Part shown: positions 21,262 through 30,608 of the stretch, in pieces
Numbering within the stretch: position 1 is the stretch's first letter
Layout of the letters: each line of letters starts with the position of its first letter
The notes under the pieces: generated by a model
What the model was told of the DNA's origin: nothing
The model's input: the letters and a program-made list of their open reading frames with translations, nothing else
Databases searched by the model: none
Assembly: GCF_000315625.1 (NCBI RefSeq)
Contig: NW_005434662.1
Coordinates: forward strand, 983,701-1,039,839
Length of the DNA stretch: 56,139 bases
Direction of reading: 5' to 3'
DNA from: Guillardia theta CCMP2712
Taxonomy: Eukaryota; Cryptophyceae; Pyrenomonadales; Geminigeraceae
Translations under genes and position numbers: made by a program

Positions 21262-21960
21262 GCAGTAGCAGCAGCAGTAGCAGCAGCAGCCAGCAAGTCA
21301 AGACCTCACCGTGTAGTTGAGATTGCGCTCAATCTTCAAGGAGAAGATCTGCGGGCGGCAGGTGAGGATGCGATGCATGCCGCTACTGTTGATTCCCATG
21401 ACTTGCAGGAAAGTGACAACGTCGTCAAACTGGCGTGAGCACGCCGGGTAGAGGATGGTGGGGAACTTCGTGAGCAGCTTTCCAAGGCTGGCAGCGCTAA
21501 GACGAAACTCAGTCGACAACCGAGAGAGGATCGGTTCGATGTGATGCTTCAAGGACAGCATCTTCAGCTTCGGAGACGATCGGTAGATGACGTTCACTTC
21601 GTCGAGCGTCAGATTGCACGACCTCATGAGAAACAGAGTCTTGTCGTCGAACTCCCTCTCCAACTTTCGCACTCGAGCTTGCAAGAACATAAAGTCGGTA
21701 CTGCCCATGTCAGGATCCACCAGCCTCTGGCGCCCCTTGCCCGGGCTGTTCTGAGCCAGCACGTCGCTCGATGTCTCCTCAGAATTGAGTCGCCCCATCT
21801 CCAACAATTCTCCTCCCATCCCCATCGGGACCGCATGGAAGTCAGGCATGCAGCCCTCCCTCAATGCGCTCAAGCACGACTCGGCTACTCGCAGAGTGAC
21901 GAGGAGGATAAAAATGTAGGATTGGCGTGATGTGAGAGGGAGGAGCGAGGAGGGCCTCAT
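20353..21960 (-). CDS. mTERF family protein
   Basis: Organellar nucleic-acid-binding protein of the mitochondrial transcription termination factor family. Three exons in frame: 21960-21310, 21122-20639, 20543-20353; 441 aa. The mTERF signature, a roughly 35-residue helical repeat with a Pro and a Leu-Gly/Leu-Ser pattern, recurs: KFPTILYPACSR, CRPQIFSLKIERN, KCPHIITLSVERKLRP, IYPYVFLFDVENKMRP, NKPQLLGYSVGKKLRP, RCPAMLGYSVDKNLRP and YPRMLSYSLERRIKPR. The N-terminus (SYIFILLVTLRVAES) is hydrophobic and could be a signal peptide, which in algae with complex plastids is the first part of a plastid-targeting leader (inference). Intron 1 contains long CAT and CAG runs. Confidence 0.88.
21165..21292. 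repeat. CAT then CAG trinucleotide runs in mTERF intron 1
   Basis: On the plus strand about 20 copies of ATC/CAT run directly into about 17 copies of CAG with a few TAG variants. They fill most of the mTERF intron (21309-21123), reaching close to both splice sites. Confidence 0.85.
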
Positions 21961-22803
21961 TGCTCTTGTTCACAGGGCGCAAACTTTCGGATCTCGTACC
22001 ACATCAGAGCGTCTGCTGGGGCAGAACATGCGCATGACGTGAGGCAGAGACGAGGAACAGCGAGCCTCTCCTGCAGTCAGCCTGCTGCCATCAGGATCAT
22101 GGCCATCTCTTCAACTCTCCTCCTCCTCCCTGCGCCTCCTGCTCCTCTCCCCCCGTCCATCCCACACTGAATTTTGAGATTGGCCCCCCTCTCGTCGCAC
22201 AAAAAGTGACGGTTATCCGAAGGATCATGTTTAACCGATATTGTAACGGAATCCAACGGTGCCCAGAAATAGATTATGGTGGCGAAAGAAGAGTTTGTTC
22301 CGAATGTTAGCAGTGGAGAGAGCACAGGAAAGATGAGATGAGATGAGATGAGATGAGATGAGATGAGATGAGATGAGATGAGATGAGATGAGATGAGATG
22401 AGATGAGATGAGATGAGATGAGATGAGATGAGGTGAGATGAGGTGAGATGAGGTGAGATGAGGTGAGATGAGGTGAATTGAGATGAGATGAGATGAGATG
22501 AGATGAGATGAGATGAGGTGAGGTGAGATCAGATCAGATCAGATCAGAAGACAGAACAGGCGAGAGGATGAAAAGAGAAGAGGATGGGGAGAGAGGTGAG
22601 CAGGAAAGATAAGAAAAGAAGTAGGGAAGGATTTTCAAAAAAAACCATTCGATTATGAAAATTCTACATGTCATCAATGCAGCTCAAAACTTGCGATGGT
22701 AGATGAATGAATGATTCGAGGCAAGACGCGTGGTTTCTGCGATGACTGACCTGTATGCTCTTAGTTCCAGATGAATTGATCGAAGTGATTCGCCATCAAT
22801 AGC
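21961..22803. other. divergent intergenic region with pentanucleotide array
   Basis: Separates the 5' ends of the mTERF gene (minus) and the type II membrane protein gene (plus). Apart from the (AGATG)n array, no feature was recognised. Confidence 0.5.
22332..22546 (+). repeat. AGATG pentanucleotide array
   Basis: About 40 head-to-tail AGATG/AGGTG units. The first 20 or so are perfect, then AGATG alternates with AGGTG, then AGATG resumes, ending in four ATCAG units. Lies in a promoter region between divergent genes. Confidence 0.9.
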
Positions 22804-24390
22804 ATGTCTTTGAACGAGGCCTCCAGCTTCGAGCGCGTTGTCCCTCAAGTTCAACTTCATCGAAATGACAGGAGCTCTCTCCGGAGGCAGATCAGCTTGG
22901 CTGTGGCAGGCGTCATGATATGCCTGACCTTGCCTCTCCTCTTGAGCGGCAGCGGCAACTACAAGCACAGGAGTAACGAACTCTTATCGTGGAGCAACAG
23001 CTTTGATGACGGGACCGGGATCCTCTCCGGGCAGCAGCATGGCGTCACGAGGACCATCGTCTCCTGCGATGCTGATGACCCCAGCTGCTCATTCATTGTC
23101 TCCCCGGAGGACTACGCACACGGCAAGTGGGTCAGCACCAAGGGAGAGCCGTCGCATGAGAAATACGTACAGGTAGCTGCTGATGCTCCTCCTTCCTTGC
23201 TTCTCATCTCCTCCTCATCCTCCTCCTCCTCATCCTCCTCATCCTCCTCCAGATCCGCAAGGATCGCCTGCAACCATCGTCCTATGAGGACGACATCGAC
23301 CTGGGCCCAGCTGCTGGTGAGTGCGAGGGCTGAGAAGAAATGGTGTGACGGGTAAGGGCAGGGATTTCACGAAGCGACGTGAACGGGAACTTCATCAAGT
23401 GGAAGGGGTTGAGGAACGTCAAGAGCGGAGCAGACTTCCAGAGAGTCCGAGTGCCTGACAGGGTATCCCTACCACTCTGAAACCTTGCCGATTACTTACC
23501 TTGTCGACTCTGATAGGACTCAGACTACGCGGACAAATCCTACGACGATGTTGTGGGTCTGAGGAAGGAATGGCGCGAGCGATGGAACCCGTCTAACTAC
23601 AGGAGGGAGCAAGAGTGGGAGAGGACGGAGAATCAAAGACGCGAGCCTGTCCACAGCAGATCAACGTGGGGCAGATCAAGGAAGTGGAAGGTGAGGGAGG
23701 AGGGAGGACTATCTGTGGGTCTGCTGCTAGTATGACCAGTGAAATGCAGGGGGATCGGTTGGAGGACGAGGAGGAGGAAAAGCTGAGGAGGGACCTTGAC
23801 TCTTTGAAGAGAAACCGAGAGAAGGAGAAGCGTGAGGAGGAGACGATAACTCGCGACCTGCGAAACTTGAGGTGACTGCCATGGCAGCGCATGTCCCTCC
23901 TTCTTATGCCCCCCGCAGGCGCGAAGATGAGAATGAGCAGGATGGTGCAATTCAGGATGATGAACATAAGGAAGACGAAGGGGGAGATAAGAGCGCAGCG
24001 AGCGTTGCAGTGGAGAAGGAGGACAAGAACGAGGCGGAAAATGGGGATAACAAGGACGAGGACGAGGACAAGAAGGAGGAAGACGAGGAAAACAAGGAGG
24101 GAGGGAAGAAGAAGAACAAGGAGGGAGGGAAGAAGAAGAACAAAGAGGGAGGGAAGAAGGAGAACAAAGAGGGAGGCAACCGCCAGGATGAAGAACACAG
24201 ACACGAAGGAGATGAGCGCGGGGACGAAGAGGAGAAAGGAAGTGGGAAGGATGACGAGTCTAAGCGTGAAGACGACAATACGGAGAAGGAAGGGAGCGGC
24301 GGCGGCGGTTTAGAAATGAAGGAGGATGGGAATGCGGGGGAATCTCCCACACCGCTGTTACCTGGAGCCACATCCACTCCTGAACCTTGA
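22804..24390 (+). CDS. type II membrane protein with charged repeat tail, family unknown
   Basis: Six exons in frame: 22804-23172, 23253-23316, 23362-23462, 23517-23690, 23750-23871, 23919-24390; 433 aa. After a basic cytosolic N-terminus there is a single membrane segment (ISLAVAGVMICLTLPLLLSG, about residues 30-49) and no cleavable signal, so the rest is probably lumenal. The lumenal part has a Cys pair (CDADDPSC) and a WNPSNYRREQEWE stretch. The C-terminal 150 residues are Glu/Asp/Lys with four tandem NKEGGKKK-type repeats. The architecture resembles type II Golgi proteins, but no catalytic motif was seen and no function is assigned. Confidence 0.7.
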
Positions 24391-24592
24391 GAGGAGGATG
24401 GTTGAGTTCGAACGGTAAAAATTCGCGAATGAACGTGTTTACAAACACTGAATTGTCATATTGCAAACTTGATGACGTGTTGCAAGGAGGGATGGACTAT
24501 CCTCGTGCTCGCTCTAGGAGCCGAAAATCTTCTTCCACATCCAACCGCCAGAGTGAGCCTGCCAATTGAATGAGGTGGAAGACATATCGCCA

Positions 24593-26377
24593 CTACTCCA
24601 GCATCGCAAGCTCATCCTCCCTGACCCTCTCATGCTCGAACCCCTCCCTCTCCTCACTTTGTAAGCTCCCAACGTGACCGCTCCCGTGCACGTGATTGAC
24701 GACCCTTGCTTGGGCATGCTGGTATCTGCTGTCAACTCCCACGAGCTCTGCCATGGGGTCAGCAGGAGCCCAGCTGGCAAAGACCCTCAGAGTTTCCACC
24801 TCGTCGAAGAAGCTTTCAAGCTGGGAGCTACCCGAGAAGCGGATCTCGAGGCCATGCAGCTTGGGAAGGAGGTCAAGGTGAGCTTGGGGAGATGGATCAG
24901 CTCACCATGATCGAGATGAAGTTAGGATGCTTGTGGAACTTGTAGTTCCCGCACCGCAGCCTTTCCTTGACCTCCTGCTCTCCCTTCAACCTCCGCTGCA
25001 TGTAGCAGATAGCTCGTACCTCCAGGTCCTTTGCCAGCAGCACGATGCACTTCATTCCGCTCTCGTCAGAGGGGACCATGCGCATGGCCGGGCCTCGAGG
25101 CAGCTTCCAGATGCCATGGGAGGACTGAGGAGGAGGAGGAGGGTCAGGTGGGAGGAGGACAGTGAAGGCGCCTCACCCGCGCTTGTCTTCCTGCGATGCG
25201 ATCGAAGAGCAACTCGAAGGAAGCGACCTGAGGCCATGCCGCGCCGTAGACAACCTCCTTGAGGAGGAGGGAGGAGGCGATCAACCGGTGGTGGGTGATC
25301 TCGTTGAAGCAGCGGAAGAGCAGCTTGCTCGGGAGGACTTCTGGATCCTTGGACATGACAAGGTTCACCTTGTTCAGAAGACCCTTCTTGGAGCCAGGTA
25401 CAGTCACATCGTAGACGTTGTTGGAGCCGCTGTGCAGCACGAAAGGAATCTCTCGCTCTGACAACGATCGCTCGGTCGCCTTGCTCCCGATGCTGCAGGA
25501 GCTGAACTCAATGTCCTCCAACTTGGCGAAGTTGGGAAACGACCTGAGGATCAGTCAGAGGTCGAAAAAGCAGGTGGGACAGCGGGATGGGGGACGGAAG
25601 GGATAAAGGGAGGGGATAGGAAGAGAGGGGAAGGAGAGAGGGAAAGGAGAGAGGGAAGGAAGGAGAAGGGAGCACAACTGCAAACCTCATCGTTCGGATT
25701 TTCTTCACCCAGTCCTGGTCTATGGTATCCAGTTGAACCTCCACGTCATTGAGATAAAAACTGTCTCCCTGCCGACATTTTTTCCCCAGCATGTATTCCA
25801 TGAAGTTGATCAGGTCCTGCCTCACATCCTCGGATGTGCATCGCACACTGAGCCTCGATATCCCACTCGCGCATGGCAGCTCGAAGGTTTTCGCCGCCCT
25901 TCCCTCCCTGAGCCATTTCACCTCCTTATCTTCAGAACCGTGTCCTCGCTGGGAGGAAGGGAGGGCTGCAATGAACTGCTGAACCTTGACATTCTCTGCA
26001 TCATCCTCTTTCATGGACCTGCTGCCTGCCTGATCCCCAACGGCTGGACGTATCCTTCCCGTCTTCGAAGATCGGCCTTGGACATCGCAAGCGCTCCTTC
26101 GAGCTGATACTGTGGAAGAGAGAGTTCTCATGTTCAGGTCATGAAGATGACCTGGCGCCGGAACAGATTTGTTTGCCACTGATGAAAATCTGCCTGCTCT
26201 GCATGATGGTGGGGCAGAGACAGAGCTGGCTGAAGTCGACCATCCTTGTTGCGTGGGAGCACCGTGAACCGAACAAACTGCCGACGGCAACGAGGTCGCA
26301 GGGCAGAAGTGACGAGAGGCCATTGTTCTGCAGCTTCCATGGAACATTCTTGCGGACGAGCCTGCCATGATCTTCAT
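24593..26377 (-). CDS. organelle-targeted protein, family unknown
   Basis: Four exons in frame: 26377-25686, 25543-25177, 25124-24906, 24859-24593; 514 aa. The first 100 residues are rich in Ser, Ala, Arg and lack acidic residues, as in mitochondrial or plastid presequences. The body is well-ordered in appearance, with conserved-looking blocks EIPFVLHSGSNNVYDVTV, VLPSKLLFRCFNEITHHR and AMRMVPSDESGMKCIVLLAK, ending in an acidic helix. ATG 26377 or 26368 could start translation. No family was recognised. Convergent with the preceding plus-strand gene (202 bp apart). Confidence 0.72.
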
Positions 26378-27016
26378 CTTGTCTCTTCTCCTTCTCCTTC
26401 CCTCGCCTTCTCCTACGCCCCCATCGCCATGCCCTTGAGACCTTGCACTACAGCACCCCCACCCCCCCTTTTCCCCTGACCTCTACCCACGTTCCACCGT
26501 TATATCAGGACCGCTTGCTAGCATTTGGCCGGGGGTCGCCTGTTCACTCATCCTTCATCCTTCACTCAGTCATCCGGCGGGCCGCTGGGCCGCGGAGCGT
26601 CGGACACTTGCTGGAGGCTGCCGGGCAGGGGGGGCCGGCCCAAGTTGCGCCGGGGCCCGTGAGCTCACGAGTGGGCCCCCGCGGCTCAGCTGCCAGGTTG
26701 CCGGGGCGCCCGGCCCCGATCATCCGCCGCCGGGGTCCGACGGGAGTCGACAGGAACTTAATTACCAAAACTACAAGCCTTCAAGTTACAGTGACTAAGT
26801 TAAACCGTAAATTCAGACGATTAGGGCGCGATTCGCACAGAGTGGAAGGATCCTAGCTGATTGATCTAACAAATCCGGGGATCCTCCTCGTAAACACAAA
26901 CAGAAGCTCCTCGGGCAAGACTCTGCGGCCGAGGAGACGAAGGCACGAGCAGCTGAGCCTTCACTTCCAGTTGAGGTATCTCGGATCTCCAAGGATACGT
27001 GGGGAGATCAAATGTT
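26378..27016. other. intergenic region with GC-rich island B
   Basis: Lies between the 5' end of the organelle-targeted orphan gene and the 3' end of CDC50, both minus strand. The GC-rich island takes up about 26510-26860. No gene seen. Confidence 0.5.
26510..26860. repeat. CCGG-rich GC island B
   Basis: Abruptly bounded GC-rich stretch with CCGG, GGGGCC and ACTCAGTC words, of the same type as those at 7985, 29595 and 50815. Upstream of the 5' end of the minus-strand gene at 26377. Confidence 0.5.
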
Positions 27017-27432
27017 TCACCAAGAAACTGCGACAAGGTCGTCAGCCACCAACATGAGCATGGCAACAGCAACTGACATGATGGCAAGGGCCACGCAAAT
27101 GATGCCGACGACGATGTAGGCGATGCCTAGGAAATTGTTCTTGCCTCTGCGGTGGGAGTCAACGAGGGCAGGCGGCTCGAGAAGTACTCGCTACCCGATC
27201 CAGGAGGTCGTGGAGAGGACGAAAGTCTTGGTGCCTCCAAAGTCCTTGACGGGGAATCTGTTTTGGATGATGAGGCTGTACGTCGCTCCCGGCTTCAGCT
27301 TGTTCTGTAAACGTCTCCTGTTATCAACCGTGCTAGGAAGAGGAGGGAGAGAAGCAGAGATAGGAGGAGAGGTAGGAGGAGAGATAGGAGGAGCGAGAAG
27401 ATTAGGAGGAGTTTGGGATTATCGCTGTTGTA

Positions 27433-27475
<43 letters not shown>

Positions 27476-29095
27476 TGGTGGTGGTGGTGGAGGAGGAGGA
27501 GGAACATACCGCTGGAATCTTGCGATAAAGCTTCTTGAATCTCGGCAGGGCAGCGACTCTCATCCAAACGATGAAATCCTGGCAGGAAGTGACCCCAGGG
27601 GACACGGAAGCCTACTCTCTCCTACCTCATCTGAGACATTGTGCCAGCAAAAGAAGCTGCCTTGATTTGGCAAACCAGAAGCATCCTTGACTCTGTGCCC
27701 GCACCGGTACCCTCCGCAATTGTCGGAAGTAGGACTAAGTGAACAGGTTGTCAGAGTCTGGTCGCTACTTGCAAGGCTGACACATTTGAATGACAATCAC
27801 CTGATGGAATCCTTTAAATTAGGATCGAAGCCGGAGAGAGTGAAGTCATTGCCTCCGATGTACTTGCAGTTCGAAAGGATCCAGTCCCGCTCTGCACCAT
27901 CGTCATCGAGTCTCTCGCCTTCAAACATCAAAGACGGACTCGGCGCGATGTACTTCTTGTCCACGTCAGACTTCCAGGCGATTCCTGATGGGTTTGTAGG
28001 ACATGGGCGCCTGTAGTCGACGATCAGGCAAACTCGAAGGGCATGGAAGGGCTTCACCCATTGTTGTTGCAAGCTGTGTTGTCAGGGTTCCAATCCACGA
28101 AGTCTTTTGTCGCCGCATTCTGAAGGTAGAAGGTGTCGTTGAACATGGACACAGCGACCTTGATGTGATCAATGGCTGCAAAAGATGGCAAGGGCCATTT
28201 ACCAGCCCACAAGGGTACATGTACAGTTCTTTGCTCGCGTCCTGAGGGTCTTGAAACTTATCTGCAAATCCCTGGGGACAAAACATGTCTGAGCTCGCTC
28301 CGGAAGACAGGCGCTGTTGACGGCCGGCAAGGTACCTGACACTCTGAAATGGAGGCCTTTGCTAAATCTGAGGGCTGGGTTTTTGACGAGTCAGGGAAGC
28401 CAGGCATGCTGGTACCAGCAAGTTGCTTTGCAGCACGAGACTGCACGTATTTCCTGCACGAAAGCATCAGAATCAAACGGATTAAGTTGCAGAAAAGGAG
28501 CTTGCCGATGGTTCTGATAAAAGTTGGACAATTCGTAATACACATAAACTTCACTTGTTGCCCATTTGTCGTTTGAGGGAAGGGTGAAACTGGAAACAGG
28601 AGCTCGTCAGTGATGGCGTTGACGTGAAGCAGCGCTTACTTCAGGATGCACTCGGAATATGATGAAGCATTCCAAGACATGAAGTGATTTTCGCATTTTG
28701 CATCATACTGCAGGGACAATTCTTGAACCTTGGGTTGAGATTGTCAAAGGACCAAACAGAGGGTTTGCGTCTTCTACCTGGTTGGATGCTCCAAGTATTC
28801 CGATCGCTATTCCGATGAAAGCGACTCCAACAGCAAAGAAGGAGGAAATGACCCACTTGGGAGTGAGAATCGGCTGCCATGCCCTCAGTCGCTGCTGCTT
28901 GAAGGCAGTGTCTGCGAGCAATGGTCAACTTGTAGATGCGCTCGAACGAGATGGTGAGATCGAGAGAGCAGGAGAGGAGAGGAGTGCGAGGACTGGTACA
29001 AGAGTAGCCCAGCTCTTCAAAGGGTATGGCATCAAAGGTGGTCCCTGCGGGGTTCACTCACCAGCTGGTCTTCTGCTGCCTGACGGCGTTGACAT
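27017..29095 (-). CDS. CDC50: CDC50/LEM3 family P4-ATPase subunit
   Basis: Beta subunit that helps P4-ATPase flippases fold, leave the ER and translocate phospholipids. Twelve exons join in frame: 29095-29062, 28911-28778, 28707-28640, 28589-28506, 28453-28336, 28271-28203, 28158-28058, 28010-27801, 27734-27626, 27578-27510, 27304-27195, 27146-27017; 411 aa. Family features: TAFKQQRLRAWQP before the first membrane helix (FFAVGVAFIGIAIGIL), YYELSNFYQNHRKY, YPCGL then SMFNDTFYL, GIAWKSDVDKKY, DFIVWMRVAALPRFKKLY, STTSW and a second membrane helix near the C-terminus (FLGIAYIVVGIICVALA). Several Cys residues between the helices fit the usual lumenal disulfides. Intron 4 uses a GC donor (28505). 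Intron 10 contains a GTT run. Confidence 0.93.
27432..27473 (+). repeat. GTT trinucleotide run in CDC50 intron
   Basis: About 13 GTT units followed by GGT and GGA runs inside the intron between exons at 27510 and 27304 of the minus-strand CDC50 gene. Confidence 0.8.
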
Positions 29096-29594
29096 AGTCC
29101 TTATGCTGGAAGACAAATCTGTCCGCGATCTGTCATGACAGTGAGTCCCGATCATCTGACACATGGAGCTTGTGGCTCTCCTCAGGAACTCGCTGCAAAT
29201 TGTCTTTGGGACAGAAAGTCTCAAGGCAGAGCGTTGCAGTCAACCAAACAATCCCATTCTAGCTCCTGCTCCCGTTCACCCCATCACCAAGTCCTCATCC
29301 TCCACCACCGTCTATACCCATCCTCTCCCACTTTCCATTCATCATCAAGACGACATTCCTGTTCCTCCTTGCCTCAAAGTTTCCATCCTTGTCCATTCCT
29401 GTCCCCAGCCAATTGCCGTCCTCTTCTTCTCCTCCAACCCCACATGTTGCTGCTTGACAGCGAGTTACAACGCCATTGTCATTGTCTCCATCTTCTTCCT
29501 CCTCCTCTCTCGCTCCGCCTCCGCCTTCCTCCCTCCCTGCCTCACACCATCTCTCCCCGTACAGCGCCATCGCTGCCTACGGTTATCCGTGAGA

Positions 29595-29935
29595 TTTTAC
29601 TTCGAAAGTCAGGGCAGGACTTTAGTGGACGGGAGTCTCAGTCGCCGCCGGGCCGGCCCGGGCTGCCCGCCGGGCCGCCTCAGCCGGGCGGCCCACCCAG
29701 GGCGACTCTCGTGGCAGTCTTTCAGAGTCTCCGGCCATAACCGGGGCACTGGCCCAGGTCAGTGAGTCAGTGAGTCAGTGAGTACGGTCAGGCTGGTTGC
29801 GGCCGCCAGCCGCTGACTGAGCCTGTCACGGAGCGGCAAACCGGCCGGTCCCCCGCCACCCGGACTCCGATGATTTCAGGCGGGGCGGCCCGGCGGCCCG
29901 GCGCCGGGCACTTGGAGGGCTAGTCGGGTGGGCCT
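29595..29935. repeat. CCGG-rich GC island C
   Basis: GC-rich stretch with GCCGGGCC and a short TCAGTGAG repeat near 29759-29783, abrupt edges, no protein family. Same type as islands A, B and D. Confidence 0.5.
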
Positions 29936-29974
29936 CATCCCATCTCATATCCTGCAGACTTCCGCGCGCTCTCG

Positions 29975-30305
29975 GAGGGGCTCATGGCAAAATGGAAAGA
30001 AGCGAAGAAGAGAAGAAGAGAAGACAAGAAGAGAAGAGAAGAGAAGAACACAAGAACACAAGAAGGGAAGAGAACAGAAGAACAGAAGAACAGAAGAGAA
30101 GAACAGAAGAACACAAGAACACGAGAAGGGAAGAAGACAAGACAAGACAAGAAGAGAAGAACAGAAGAGAAGAGAAGAACAGTAGAGAAGAACAGAAGAA
30201 GAGAAGAGAACAGAAGAACAGAACAGAACAGAAGAAGACAAGACAAGACAAGACAAGACACGAGAACAGAACAGAACAGAAAGGGGAGGAGAGAAAAAGA
30301 TGAGA
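29975..30305 (+). repeat. GAAGA/ACACAAG purine-rich tract
   Basis: About 330 bp of A/G-rich sequence made of AGAAG, AGACAAG and ACACAAGA words. Long frames across it are compositional artefacts. Confidence 0.75.
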
Positions 30306-30608
30306 AGGAAAAGAAGCATGTTGGTGCCAGAAGGAAAAGAAGGAAAGAAATGACAGGAGAGAATGTGGAGAGGGATGAGAGGGAGACAGTGCGATGACAT
30401 CAAAACTCAAAAATACTCGAGGAAGACGGGTAAGATCGAAGGACAAACCATACATCGACTCGAGAGGATGGTACTTTGGATATGTTAGACATTGCGGTAT
30501 GCAGACATACGATAGTTGAGGCGTTTCAAATCTGTGATGCTGCGTTCGATCTTTAATGCAATTCTTCAGGCCAACATTTCTTCGTATGAGTAACCTTTAG
30601 AGATCAAG

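Larger units (their letters stand above)
29096..30608. other. divergent intergenic region, GC island and purine tract
   Basis: Between the 5' ends of CDC50 (minus) and KNL2 (plus). It has ordinary sequence to about 29590, GC-rich island C (29595-29935), a purine tract (29975-30305), then ordinary sequence holding the probable KNL2 promoter. No gene seen. Confidence 0.5.

Noticed and set aside
29928-30455. ORFs on both strands in the GAAGA tract
   Set aside because: Open in many frames because purine-only sequence has few stop codons on one strand; no family or exon structure.
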